Shown here: piece by piece, positions 45,376-54,304 of the stretch | Layout of the letters: the number at the start of each line of letters is the position of its first letter | Position numbering within the stretch: position 1 is the stretch's first letter | Origin: Prolixibacteraceae bacterium | GTDB taxonomy: Bacteria; Bacteroidota; Bacteroidia; Bacteroidales; Prolixibacteraceae | Assembly: GCA_025210775.1 (NCBI GenBank) | Contig: JAOARB010000009.1 | Location: forward strand, 1-64,000 | Length of the DNA stretch: 64,000 bases | Direction of reading: 5' to 3' | Translations under genes and position numbers: made by a program | The notes under the pieces: model-generated | Seen by the model: only the letters and a program-made list of their open reading frames with translations | What the model was told of the DNA's origin: nothing | Databases searched by the model: none

Positions 45376-45420
45376 AAAGGGTTTCACAATTGTAACAACA
45401 ATAGGTGGGACCCTTTTTAT
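45376..45420 (+). terminator. Hairpin between the sigma factor and the cysteine-rich gene
   Basis: A 12-bp stem AAAGGGTTTCAC/GTGGGACCCTTT (two G-T pairs) followed by TTTAT. It would end or attenuate the sigma transcript, leaving the next gene dependent on its own promoter. Confidence 0.75.
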
Positions 45421-45477
45421 ATTTTTTCTTCAAAAACTTGTGTCTTTTTTATTCTTGTTCCGACTTCCTAATTGAAA

Positions 45478-46101
45478 ATGAAAAAAAACGATAAAAAAGG
45501 AATCGAAATGAATAAGAAAAAAAGTGTAATCGCTTCATCAATAAGCCTCCTCTCTTCTGGAGTGGTGTTTCTAGGAATTGTCGGTTGTTGTGGTCTCCCA
45601 ATCTTAGCCTCTGTTTTAGCATGGGTTGGAATCGGAGCAACTCAAATAGAAGTGCTTTCAGATTATCAAAATTATTTTATTGGTATTGCAGTTTTGTCAT
45701 TACTTTATGGATTTTATGTTGTTTATTTTAATCAAACAAAAAAACGATCATCGAGTAATTGTTGTGATGTCCATATTGATCAAAAGTCGGAATCTCAAAG
45801 TTGCTGTTCTCTGACGATAGAGGAAAAAACGTCTTCGAAACCAATTTCATGCTGTGACAATAACAAATCTGAATTGGTTAAAGATATTTCTTCTAGTTGT
45901 TGTAATGAAAAGGATGAAGAATCAAAGAAAGAGGAAAGTATAACTTCGTGTTGTGGTCCCAAAGAAAGCACAAATAAGTTTGCGAAAATTATGTTGTGGA
46001 TTGGTGTTTTAGCACTACTATCTTGCCTTTGGGGTAAAAGACAATCTTCTTCGTCTGCACCTCAAGTAACTACCTGTTGTCCTACTCAGGTTGATAAATA
46101 G
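45478..46101 (+). CDS. Cysteine-rich MerT-like membrane protein with repeated CC pairs
   Basis: The protein has 207 residues from the ATG at 45478, or 197 from the ATG at 45508 (MNKKKSVIASSI). Two membrane helices (about 18-75) carry VGCCGLPILASVLAWVGIG, which resembles the vicinal-Cys first helix of MerT mercury transporters. A soluble linker (about 85-170) contains five more CC pairs (NCCD, SCCS, SCCD, SCCN, SCCG). A last helix ends in TTCCPTQ. Seven vicinal pairs suggest thiol binding of Hg, As, Cd or similar. It sits between a Cys-tailed sigma factor and an ArsP-like permease. Confidence 0.78.
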   Translation: MKKNDKKGIEMNKKKSVIASSISLLSSGVVFLGIVGCCGLPILASVLAWVGIGATQIEVLSDYQNYFIGIAVLSLLYGFYVVYFNQTKKRSSSNCCDVHIDQKSESQSCCSLTIEEKTSSKPISCCDNNKSELVKDISSSCCNEKDEESKKEESITSCCGPKESTNKFAKIMLWIGVLALLSCLWGKRQSSSSAPQVTTCCPTQVDK

Positions 46102-46196
46102 AATTTTGATTATAAGCTTATAGGATTCGATTGAAAATTTGTGTCCATTGGCTGTATTATAAACAATTTTCAAGTCTCAATTATAAAAATATAACT

Positions 46197-47177
46197 ATGT
46201 TAAAAGATATTATCAACTTTATTCAGTACTTATTATTTGATGTAGCAGGTTTTGAAGCAACATCATTTTATTTAAATTTAAGTAAAACTTTAGGAAATTT
46301 TATTTTTATTACATTAGAGTTGTTTGTACTCTTTATCGCTATTACAGCCATTGTTGAGTATATTATGATTCATGTCAACCAAAACAAATTACAGAAGTTG
46401 TTCAAAGGGAAAGGATTGCTAGGAAATATTGCAGGAGCTATATTTGGTGCTGTAACACCTTTCTGTGCCTGTTCAACGATTCCGATGACCGTTGGTTTTT
46501 TAAATGCTAAACTTCCTTTTGGGTCAGTGATGTCGTTTCTAATCTCATCGCCTTTATTGAACCCTGTAATTGTAGCTATGCTTGCTGCAACAGTTGGTAT
46601 TCAGAATGCCGTTATTTATTTTACTCTCTCTTTCGTTTTATCAGTTCTTTTCGGTTATCTACTGGAAAAGCTAGGGTTTTCTAAAGATGTAAAATCTGTG
46701 ATGGTCTCAGGTGGAAAAGATACGATTATTGATGGAGTTGATACCCGAAGAAATCTGTCAATCTCAAAGAAAGTTCAAATTAGCTTAAAAGCAGGATGGT
46801 ATTCATTGAAACCAATTTTAAGTTATTTGTTTATTGGTGTTGGAATTGGTTCTATGATTTATGGTTATCTTCCAGAAGGGGAAACGATTGCCCGTTATGC
46901 AGGAAATGAAAACTTATTAGCAGTTCCTTTGGCTTCAATTGTTGGAATACCCCTTTATATTCGAGCCGAAACAGCAATTCCGATCGCAATGTCACTTATT
47001 TCGAAAGGTGTTGGAATGGGAACTGCCATTGCATTGATCATTGGAGGTGCAGGAATGGCTATACCAGAAATGACAATGTTGGCAAAAATATTTAAACGCA
47101 AACTGTTGATTTCATTTATTGCCGTTATCTTTCTTGTTGCTGCTATTTCAGGATATGCATTTAATATTCTATTTTGA
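46197..47177 (+). CDS. ArsP/YraQ-family permease
   Basis: An inner-membrane permease of 326 residues from the ATG at 46197 (MLKDIINFIQYLLFD); the longer frame to 46131 is less likely. About eight to ten helices. It has the family hallmarks TPFCACSTIPMTVGFLNAKLPFG in the first half and IPLYIRAETAIPIAMSLISKGVGMG and GGAGMAIPEMTML in the second. Members such as ArsP export trivalent organoarsenicals; others have unknown substrates. The CxCS pair fits a thiol-reactive cargo. The MerT-like protein is 95 bases upstream. Confidence 0.88.
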   Translation: MLKDIINFIQYLLFDVAGFEATSFYLNLSKTLGNFIFITLELFVLFIAITAIVEYIMIHVNQNKLQKLFKGKGLLGNIAGAIFGAVTPFCACSTIPMTVGFLNAKLPFGSVMSFLISSPLLNPVIVAMLAATVGIQNAVIYFTLSFVLSVLFGYLLEKLGFSKDVKSVMVSGGKDTIIDGVDTRRNLSISKKVQISLKAGWYSLKPILSYLFIGVGIGSMIYGYLPEGETIARYAGNENLLAVPLASIVGIPLYIRAETAIPIAMSLISKGVGMGTAIALIIGGAGMAIPEMTMLAKIFKRKLLISFIAVIFLVAAISGYAFNILF

Positions 47178-47982
47178 TTTTTTAATTATAAAGATCTGAG
47201 ATTAACTGACTCTTCCAGAAAAGAGATTATATTTTATCGAATAAATGTTTTATATGCTGTTTAAATAAAAGTTTGATCTTGAGTGTTATAAGGCCGTGTT
47301 TGATTCATGCAATTCCATTTTATAGATTTGTATATTTTTGTGGCTTTTTTATATAAATGACTATCATGGTTGAACAAAATTATGTTTTTTGGTATGAAAA
47401 TCATAAAAATGGTGTTGGTATAAAAAAGGGAAACCATCTTTGGTTTCCCTTTTAGTGTAAATAAATGTTAATCAAATTATAAACTATACAATCAAATTAT
47501 GATCATGTTACATGGAAAGAAATTACGTGTAATTGTTTTATCTATTAAGTATTGCTATCCTTTATTAAGGATCGGTAAGACTTTGTTTTTTTACTTAGAT
47601 AAGATCGCTAGATGTCATTCTTATGAATTAAAAAAAACGTCTTTCGTATTCTTTTTTGGCGATTAGAAAGTTATCGTTGTTGATTGCTTTAAAATTGAAG
47701 GCTATCTCAATAGATGATTAAAATAGATTTTAGAGTTTTTCTTCTTTTGTGGAACCTAGTTAATATAGTTACCTATCCATATCCAAATAGTTCTCTTGTT
47801 TGAAAGAACTTTTGTATGATGTATTTTGTTTTATATAATAAATGAAGTTAAAACGAGATCGGGCTATTGCTCTTATGTTTATGATGAAGGCTGTAGAATG
47901 GGGATGGTTTTAATATTTATCATAACCTTTTTATGTTTCGTTCTTTTTTTTACCTTGTCGTGAAATATTAAAATTATAAAAT
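47178..47982. other. Gene-free region with one strong hairpin
   Basis: About 800 AT-rich bases. A perfect 13-bp hairpin lies at 47424-47453, 247 bases past the permease stop. No other feature was recognised. The upstream part of the next lipoprotein has only an approximate -7 box (TACCTTGT near 47951). Confidence 0.5.
47424..47456. terminator. Terminator-like hairpin after the permease operon
   Basis: AAAAGGGAAACCA-TCTT-TGGTTTCCCTTTT: a 13-bp perfect stem with a tetraloop. The distance from the stop codon suggests either a long 3' UTR or a small RNA ending here. Confidence 0.8.
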
Positions 47983-48624
47983 ATGTACCTACAACCTATA
48001 CTTATGCGCTGTTTGGGGTTTCTAACTATTTTTTGTTCTTTGTTTGCGTGCTCTATGACACAAGATTACCAAGATTCTAGCTTTATCTCTTCAAAAAAGG
48101 TGAAGCTTACTTCGGATGTGGTTTATAAAGCTCCCGAGGGAGCAGTGGATAAACACGACGATTATATTGATGTTTCGTATCATTTTTTTGGAGGAAAAGT
48201 GGTTCGTTCTAATAGTCCAGTAGGGCCTTTCCATTATATGCATGTTCCCAAACTAGGAAAGATGGGAGAAGCAGGGGCACCCGCTTTGCCAATGCGTAAT
48301 GATCTTTTTGAAATTCCATTGGATGCTACACCTAGAGTGGAGATTATCTCTGTGAAATATGTTGTATATGATAATTTGTTGATCTATCCTGCACAACCAC
48401 CTGCACCAGATGTGTATGGCGCAAAAGCTCCTCCTTTTACCATTAATAAAATCCTTTATGCTTCGAATGAGTGGTTCCCTTCTCAAGTTGCTTCGATATA
48501 TTCAGATCAGAAGGCAGCACAGAAACGTTACCTCAGGGTACAAGTGGTGGCAGCACAACAGCAGCCTGCATCAAAAAAACTAAGGGTGCTTTCTGAAGTG
48601 AGATACAGACTACATTTTCGCTAG
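47983..48624 (+). CDS. Free-standing gingipain-propeptide-like lipoprotein
   Basis: The 213-residue protein has a signal ending in LFACS (lipobox Cys at about 23), so it is probably a lipoprotein. Residues about 55-213 align by eye with the propeptide of the C25 protease at 55926-59591 over the whole length, with the shared blocks PALPMRND, PSVEI/PRVEI, a YPSQ/FPSQ segment and KKLRV..(E/K)..YR. The frame stops cleanly at RYRLHFR with no protease domain. Gingipain propeptides are known inhibitors of their own protease, so this could be a dedicated inhibitor or chaperone. It is 6 bases upstream of the fur-type gene. Confidence 0.75.
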   Translation: MYLQPILMRCLGFLTIFCSLFACSMTQDYQDSSFISSKKVKLTSDVVYKAPEGAVDKHDDYIDVSYHFFGGKVVRSNSPVGPFHYMHVPKLGKMGEAGAPALPMRNDLFEIPLDATPRVEIISVKYVVYDNLLIYPAQPPAPDVYGAKAPPFTINKILYASNEWFPSQVASIYSDQKAAQKRYLRVQVVAAQQQPASKKLRVLSEVRYRLHFR

Positions 48625-48630
48625 GATATT

Positions 48631-49044
48631 ATGGGAAAACAAGAACTAACGTCTTTTCTAGAAGATCATAATGTGCGTCCAACGAGTGTAAGACTTATGG
48701 TATTAGACTGTTTCTGGAGAAAAAGTGAGGCGCTTTCGTTGACAGATTTAGAAGTCATATTTGAGGATACGGATCGTTCGACACTTTTTCGTACCATTAA
48801 GCTTTTTCTTCAGAAAGATTTGATTCATGAGATTGATGCTTTAGGTAAACAGACCAAATATGCTCTTTGCGATCTAGAATGTGATCATATGCATGAGCAT
48901 ATTCATTTTACTTGTAGAATATGTCATCGAGCTTATTGCTTCTCGGACATCTCTATTCCTAAGCTGGCACTTCCTGAAGGTTTTGTTGCAGATCATCAAG
49001 AATATGTAGTGATGGGACGATGTCCTGAATGCTTAGAGAAGTAG
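48631..49044 (+). CDS. Fur-family metal-responsive regulator
   Basis: The 137-residue protein has the Fur winged helix (about 10-80: VRPTSVRLMVLDCF, DRSTLFRTIKLF), the metal-binding HMHEHIHFTCRICH segment, and a second CxxC in RCPECLEK that together make the structural zinc site. It is a Fur/Zur/Per-type repressor; the metal is not resolved. The neighbouring His-rich protein and RND efflux pump suggest control of metal export or homeostasis. It lies 6 bases after the propeptide lipoprotein, so the two share a message. Confidence 0.9.
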   Translation: MGKQELTSFLEDHNVRPTSVRLMVLDCFWRKSEALSLTDLEVIFEDTDRSTLFRTIKLFLQKDLIHEIDALGKQTKYALCDLECDHMHEHIHFTCRICHRAYCFSDISIPKLALPEGFVADHQEYVVMGRCPECLEK

Positions 49045-49170
49045 TTTATGCTAGGATTATATGATGTTTAATGTATCTAGAAAAGAGTACATATTTAGTT
49101 GATCAAATCATATTAATCTATGGGTATCTACCAGTATTGGATCGGTAATTATTAATAAATAGCATATTAA

Positions 49171-49206
49171 AAAGCGTTTTGCAATGGGGTTGCAAAACGC
49201 TTTTTC
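49171..49206 (+). terminator. Terminator of the fur-type operon
   Basis: A perfect 14-bp stem AAAGCGTTTTGCAA/TTGCAAAACGCTTT with a TGGGG loop and a T-run. A TATATTTG -7 box follows at 49207-49214. Confidence 0.9.
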
Positions 49207-49225
49207 TATATTTGTATTGAATATA

Positions 49226-49633
49226 ATGAATCAGATGGAAAGAAAAAACGACATATTAAAGAGATGGAGCATCTACCTAGCGGGGGTATTGATGTTGCTT
49301 CATATTGTTGTTCCTCACCATCATCATTATAATGGGGTGGCAGATTATCAGCACCACATGGAACAAACACCAACAGCGCACGATATGGATATTTCGTCTG
49401 AAATATTTCATTGTGATGCTCTAGATTTGATCATTGTAAATCCTACGGATCTTCAAAATAGAGATTTCTCGATAGCTGTTGTGGTACTATCAGCTGTTCT
49501 ATGGGCTTATCATGAGGATCTGCTTTCGACTTCTACTACGATAACCAAATATTTTTATACCGACACACGTCTGATTGATCGGTATCTGGTTTCTTCTTTG
49601 TCCCATAGAGGACCTCCTGCATTCTTTTCTTAA
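49226..49633 (+). CDS. Small His-rich membrane-anchored protein
   Basis: Starting at 49226 or 49235 (an upstream ATG at 49184 lies inside the terminator stem and is rejected), the protein is 135 or 132 residues. An N-terminal membrane helix (SIYLAGVLMLLHIVV) is followed by a VPHHHHYNG cluster, more His and acidic residues (YQHHMEQTPTAHDMD), and a Ser/Leu/Arg-rich end SLSHRGPPAFF. Such short His-rich proteins are common before CusA-type RND genes in Bacteroidota and may collect Cu, Zn or Co in the periplasm. No catalytic motif is seen. Confidence 0.7.
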   Translation: MNQMERKNDILKRWSIYLAGVLMLLHIVVPHHHHYNGVADYQHHMEQTPTAHDMDISSEIFHCDALDLIIVNPTDLQNRDFSIAVVVLSAVLWAYHEDLLSTSTTITKYFYTDTRLIDRYLVSSLSHRGPPAFFS

Positions 49634-49936
49634 TTATTATTTCCACTTAATTATTTATGCCTGCGCCACTTTCTACGTTTAGTAAAATGGTTGTTTTGTT
49701 GTAGCTAATAACATTATTTGGCAAGAGGGTTTTATTGGCTTTTTTTTACAATAGTGGCGTAGGTTTATTTTGCTTTAGAGGATAGGTATATCGTCTTCTA
49801 TAGCATCGGTGGAAATAGTGAAACTTCCCCTTTGACGGTTCTTTGTAAGCTTCTGTATTGGTGGCTTTATATTGAACAAAGGGGAGTGTTTATTGCTTTA
49901 AATAGGTATGATTAAGAATGTTTTAGCAAGAAGACA
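49634..49936. other. Gene-free leader before the RND pump
   Basis: About 300 bases. It contains an inverted repeat CCCCTTTG (49827-49834) / CAAAGGGG (49877-49884) with extended partial pairing on both sides; it could fold in the leader of the pump message or be an operator. No exact -33/-7 promoter pair was found. Confidence 0.5.
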
Positions 49937-52900
49937 ATGATAGATAAAATAATATCTTTTTCCATAAAAAATAAACTCTTTATAGGGTTAATGACCGTCG
50001 CTCTTATTGTTGGTGGAATATATTCCATGTTGAATATTCCGTTGGATGCGACTCCTGATATTACGAATAATCAGGTACAAGTGATTACCGTGGCTCCAAA
50101 CTTAGGAACCGAGGATATTGAGAAGTTTGTGACTTATCAAGTTGAATTGGCCATGTCTAACTTACCAGAGGTGACCGAGATTCGTTCTGTTTCTCGTTTT
50201 GGATTATCTGTGGTGACCATCGTATTCGAAGATCAAATGGGAACCTATCTTCCTCGTCAATTGGTAAGTGAGGCTTTAGGTGAAGTAAGGGAGAATATAC
50301 CCAAAGGTTTTGGAGAACCTTTTATGGCTCCTATTAGTACAGGTCTAGGTGAGATCTACCAGTATACCTTGGATGTAGAACCGGGCTATGAGAAAGAGTT
50401 TACTCCTCAGAAATTAAGAACCATTCAAGATTGGATTGTCAAAAGACAAATGGCCATGACTCCAGGTGTGGTAGAAGTAAACTCTTTTGGTGGAAGTCCA
50501 AAACAGTATGAGATTGCTATCGAACCAGAGAAGATGAGAAGTCTAGGGATCTCTACTTCTGAAGTTTTTGAGGCGGTAAATAAGAATAACCAAAATACTG
50601 GAGGTGCTTATATCGAGAAGAACTATCAAGTAAATTATATCCGAGGTGAAGGACTTGCTCGCAACCTAGAGGATATACGTAATATGGTGATTCGTGTCGT
50701 AGATGGGACTCCAGTCTATGTCAGAGATATAGCAACAGTTGGTTACGGGCAAGCAATACGTTATGGTGCTTTTACTCGTAATGGTAAGGGCGAAGCAGTA
50801 GGTGGCATTATCATGATGCTTAAAGGGGCCAATTCAAATAAGGTGATCAAAGTGGTCAAAGAGCGTATGGCCCAGATACAAAAATCTCTACCTAAAGGGG
50901 TAACGATTGTACCTTTCTTGGATCGCAGTGATATGATTAAGAAGACCACTTCTACGGTGGCAGAGAACTTAGCTTTAGGTGCCTTGATTGTAATCTTTGT
51001 ATTGGTGCTTATCTTGGGAAACATGCGAGGTGGTTTAATTGTGGCTTCAACTATTCCCTTAGCACTACTTTTTGCCTTTATTATGATGAAGACCTTTGGT
51101 GTATGGGCCAATCTGATGAGTCTAGGTGCTATTGATTTCGGAATTCTTATTGATGGCGCAGTCATCATTGTTGAAGCAATGATTTTCTATCTCCATGATA
51201 AAAAGATGGTTGGGCGGAAACTTTCTAAAGAAGAAAGAGATCAGATGTCGCACAAAGCATCTAGTGAGATGATGAATTCTGCTTTCTTTGGTCAGGTGAT
51301 CATCATGATTGTTTTTATTCCTATCATGGTCCTTGGTGGCATTGAAGGCAAGATGTTCCGACCTATGGCATTGACATTTGGTTTTGCTGTTGTAGGAGTT
51401 TTGATCTTATGTTTGACTTATATTCCAATGATGAGTGCACTTTTCTTGAGAGCACCTAAGGATGACAAAAAAAGTTTAGGAGATAAGCTTATTATTGCCC
51501 TAGAGAATTTTTATCGACCTATCCTAGCATGGGCTCTAGGTCATACAAAAGCGATGATTGCTTCGTCTCTATCTCTATTGGTGGTGGCCATTTTAATCTT
51601 TTCTCGTATGGGAGGAGAGTTTATTCCTCAATTGGATGAAGGAAATCTGGCCATGCATATTTTGATGAAACCAGGAACTTCTTTAACAGAAGTGGTGAAG
51701 ACCTCTACCAATGTAGAGAAACTTTTGATGGATAAGTTTCCTGATGAGATCCACTCGATACAAACCCGTATTGGGGTGGCTGATATTCCTACCGATCCTA
51801 TGCCAATGGATATAGGGGACTGTTTTGTGATCCTAAATCCAGTAGATCAATGGAGTGCAACCAAAGATAAGGATAAGTTGGTAGAGATGTTTAAAAAAGA
51901 GGTTAGTGCCATTCCTGGAGTGAATTATGAATTCTCCCAACCTGTAGAGATGCGTTTCAATGAATTGCTTACAGGAATACGAGAAGATCTTGCCATTAAG
52001 ATTTATGGTGAAGATCTAGAGGTGTTGGCACAGAAAGCAGCTCAAGTAGAGAAGTTAATTGCCAATATCCCTGGAGTAGGAGATCTACGTGCAGAAGCAA
52101 CACAAGGTCTTCCTCAGATTACCATTCATTATAATAGAGAGAAGATTGCCCAATATGGATTAAATATAGAAAAGCTTAATGATCTAGTGTCGATGTCTTT
52201 CGGTGGAAAGTCGGCAGGTGTGATCTACGAAGGAGAGAAACGTTTTGATGTGGTTGTCCGATTAAATCAGAATTTTAGAAAAGACATTGAAAATATACGC
52301 AACCTGAATGTGATATTGGATGATGGACACCAAGTCCCATTAAAAGAGGTGGCTGAGGTTAATTTTAAACCAGGCCCAATGCAGATCAGTCGTGACAATA
52401 CCAACCGTCGTATTTATGTAGGAGTGAATGTTAGAGGTCGTGATGTTAAATCTCTTGTGACAGACATACAAAAGAAATTGGATGCAGAATTAGAACTACC
52501 TGCAGGATATTATATTCGTTATGGAGGAGCTTTTGAAAACCTACAACGTGCTACCGATAGAATGAAGGTCGTTGTTCCTTTGGCTCTTGCCATTATCTTC
52601 TTACTTGTATATGTGGCAGTAAAATCATTTAAGCAGACATTGATGATCTATGTGGCTATTCCTTTGGCTGCAGTGGGAGGGATTATCTCACTTTACCTTA
52701 GAGGGATGCCTTTTAGTATCTCTGCAGGTGTAGGCTTTATTGTCCTCTTTGGAGTCGCTGTGATGAATGGACTTGTCCTTGTTGGAGGGTTAAATGAACT
52801 GCGATCAATGCAGAATATGAGTCTCAAAGAGGTAATCCTAAAAGGAGCGACAAGACGTATTCGACCGATTGTATTGACTGCCTCTACCGACATCTTAGGT

Positions 52901-54268
52901 TTTCTTCCAATGGCAGTATCAGCTTCTGCAGGAGCTGAAGTGCAACGACCTTTAGCAACGGTGGTTATTGGAGGGATGCTTTCGGCTACATTCTTGACTC
53001 TACTTGTTCTGCCTGTGTTATATCAATCGATCATGAAAAGAGAACATGCAGCCTCTAATAAGAGTCGCCATTCGGGAATGATAATGGGAGTGTTGCTTGT
53101 GATCTTCACTCTTACTTTTCTTCCTCAAAAGACCATGGCCCAGCAAGAAGTGCTCACTCTTTCAAAGGCAAAAGAAGTGACCATAGAGAACTATCCTAGG
53201 ATTAAGGCAGCACGTCTACAAGTAGAGAGCGAAATAAAGATGAAAGGTGCGGCATGGGAAATGGGAAATACCTCTGTCTCTACGTCTAAGGATGAGACCA
53301 ATAGTTCTTCTCCGGGCTCTGTTACCAATATCGCTATTGGCCAGTCGGATATTGATATTTTTACTGTTGGAGCAAAGAAGAGGTGGTTAAAAGCCAATGT
53401 CGCCGTAGCAGAAGCAAATTCTAACCTAGTAGAAGATCAAGTAATCTTAGAGATGACTCAAGCTTATAATACTTTGGTCTATTGTAATCAACGTGTAGCG
53501 CTTTATCAACAGCTAAATTCTATTTACAGTGATTTTGTAAAAGCTGCCGAATTGAGGTATCAAGCACAAGAAACCTCTAAACTAGACCTTCTGTCAGCTA
53601 AGGCTAAATATAAAGAGCTAGAGCTAAAGATACAACAGGTCCATGGCGATCAACAAGTAGCTTATGAGAGATTGAATCAATATATCATGGCAAAAGAACC
53701 TTTTGAGGTATCAATGGAGCAGACTCCTTCTTTTGTTTGGACCAAGGATTCAATCAATAATGCTTCTTTACATCTTGCAGAAGAACAGATTGGTCAAGCC
53801 AATCGTCAATATCAATTGACCAAATCCGCTTTTCTTCCTAAACTAAATGCCACTTATAAGAATCAAAGTGTCGATGGAACGAATGGATATTATGGTTATG
53901 AGGTGGGCATCTCTATCCCAATCTTTAACGGGCAGTCGGCTCGTACTAAAGCGGCCAAAGTTCAAAAGCAGGTGGCACAACAGAATTTTCTGACCATCAA
54001 ACGAAATAATGAAACACTCTTAGCCCAAAAGCAAGTGCGTTATCAAACCTTAGAAGAGATTCAGCAATTCTATAAAAGTCAAGCAATCCCTCTTGTGGAA
54101 GAGCAGATTAGTGCAACACAACTAGCCTATATGGCAGGAGAGATTGGCTATGTTGAATTTGTTCAGAATATGGATACCAGTGTAGATACCAAAGAGAAAT
54201 ACTTGGGTAGTTACTTAGAGTATCTCAATATTGTGGCGGAATTGAAATTCTTAACGGGTCAGAAATAA
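49937..54268 (+). CDS. CusA/CzcA-type RND metal efflux pump fused to a TolC-like domain
   Basis: A 1443-residue fusion. Residues 1-1035 are a heavy-metal RND pump: IPLDATPDITNNQVQV, twelve helices with DFGILIDGAVIIVEAM in TM4, and GVAVMNGLVLVGGLNELR in the second half. Residues about 1075-1443 are a TolC/OEP channel with two heptad-repeat helical hairpin regions and a beta-barrel segment (GYEVGISIPIFNG). Between them, 1048-1070 read like a signal peptide (MIMGVLLVIFTLTF ending TMAQQ). Such fusions are known in Bacteroidota. It exports Cu, Zn, Co or Cd, with the adaptor encoded 36 bases downstream. Confidence 0.92.
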   Translation: MIDKIISFSIKNKLFIGLMTVALIVGGIYSMLNIPLDATPDITNNQVQVITVAPNLGTEDIEKFVTYQVELAMSNLPEVTEIRSVSRFGLSVVTIVFEDQMGTYLPRQLVSEALGEVRENIPKGFGEPFMAPISTGLGEIYQYTLDVEPGYEKEFTPQKLRTIQDWIVKRQMAMTPGVVEVNSFGGSPKQYEIAIEPEKMRSLGISTSEVFEAVNKNNQNTGGAYIEKNYQVNYIRGEGLARNLEDIRNMVIRVVDGTPVYVRDIATVGYGQAIRYGAFTRNGKGEAVGGIIMMLKGANSNKVIKVVKERMAQIQKSLPKGVTIVPFLDRSDMIKKTTSTVAENLALGALIVIFVLVLILGNMRGGLIVASTIPLALLFAFIMMKTFGVWANLMSLGAIDFGILIDGAVIIVEAMIFYLHDKKMVGRKLSKEERDQMSHKASSEMMNSAFFGQVIIMIVFIPIMVLGGIEGKMFRPMALTFGFAVVGVLILCLTYIPMMSALFLRAPKDDKKSLGDKLIIALENFYRPILAWALGHTKAMIASSLSLLVVAILIFSRMGGEFIPQLDEGNLAMHILMKPGTSLTEVVKTSTNVEKLLMDKFPDEIHSIQTRIGVADIPTDPMPMDIGDCFVILNPVDQWSATKDKDKLVEMFKKEVSAIPGVNYEFSQPVEMRFNELLTGIREDLAIKIYGEDLEVLAQKAAQVEKLIANIPGVGDLRAEATQGLPQITIHYNREKIAQYGLNIEKLNDLVSMSFGGKSAGVIYEGEKRFDVVVRLNQNFRKDIENIRNLNVILDDGHQVPLKEVAEVNFKPGPMQISRDNTNRRIYVGVNVRGRDVKSLVTDIQKKLDAELELPAGYYIRYGGAFENLQRATDRMKVVVPLALAIIFLLVYVAVKSFKQTLMIYVAIPLAAVGGIISLYLRGMPFSISAGVGFIVLFGVAVMNGLVLVGGLNELRSMQNMSLKEVILKGATRRIRPIVLTASTDILGFLPMAVSASAGAEVQRPLATVVIGGMLSATFLTLLVLPVLYQSIMKREHAASNKSRHSGMIMGVLLVIFTLTFLPQKTMAQQEVLTLSKAKEVTIENYPRIKAARLQVESEIKMKGAAWEMGNTSVSTSKDETNSSSPGSVTNIAIGQSDIDIFTVGAKKRWLKANVAVAEANSNLVEDQVILEMTQAYNTLVYCNQRVALYQQLNSIYSDFVKAAELRYQAQETSKLDLLSAKAKYKELELKIQQVHGDQQVAYERLNQYIMAKEPFEVSMEQTPSFVWTKDSINNASLHLAEEQIGQANRQYQLTKSAFLPKLNATYKNQSVDGTNGYYGYEVGISIPIFNGQSARTKAAKVQKQVAQQNFLTIKRNNETLLAQKQVRYQTLEEIQQFYKSQAIPLVEEQISATQLAYMAGEIGYVEFVQNMDTSVDTKEKYLGSYLEYLNIVAELKFLTGQK

Positions 54269-54304
54269 AATATTCTATAGAGTTTTTATCTTTTAAATAG
54301 TACG

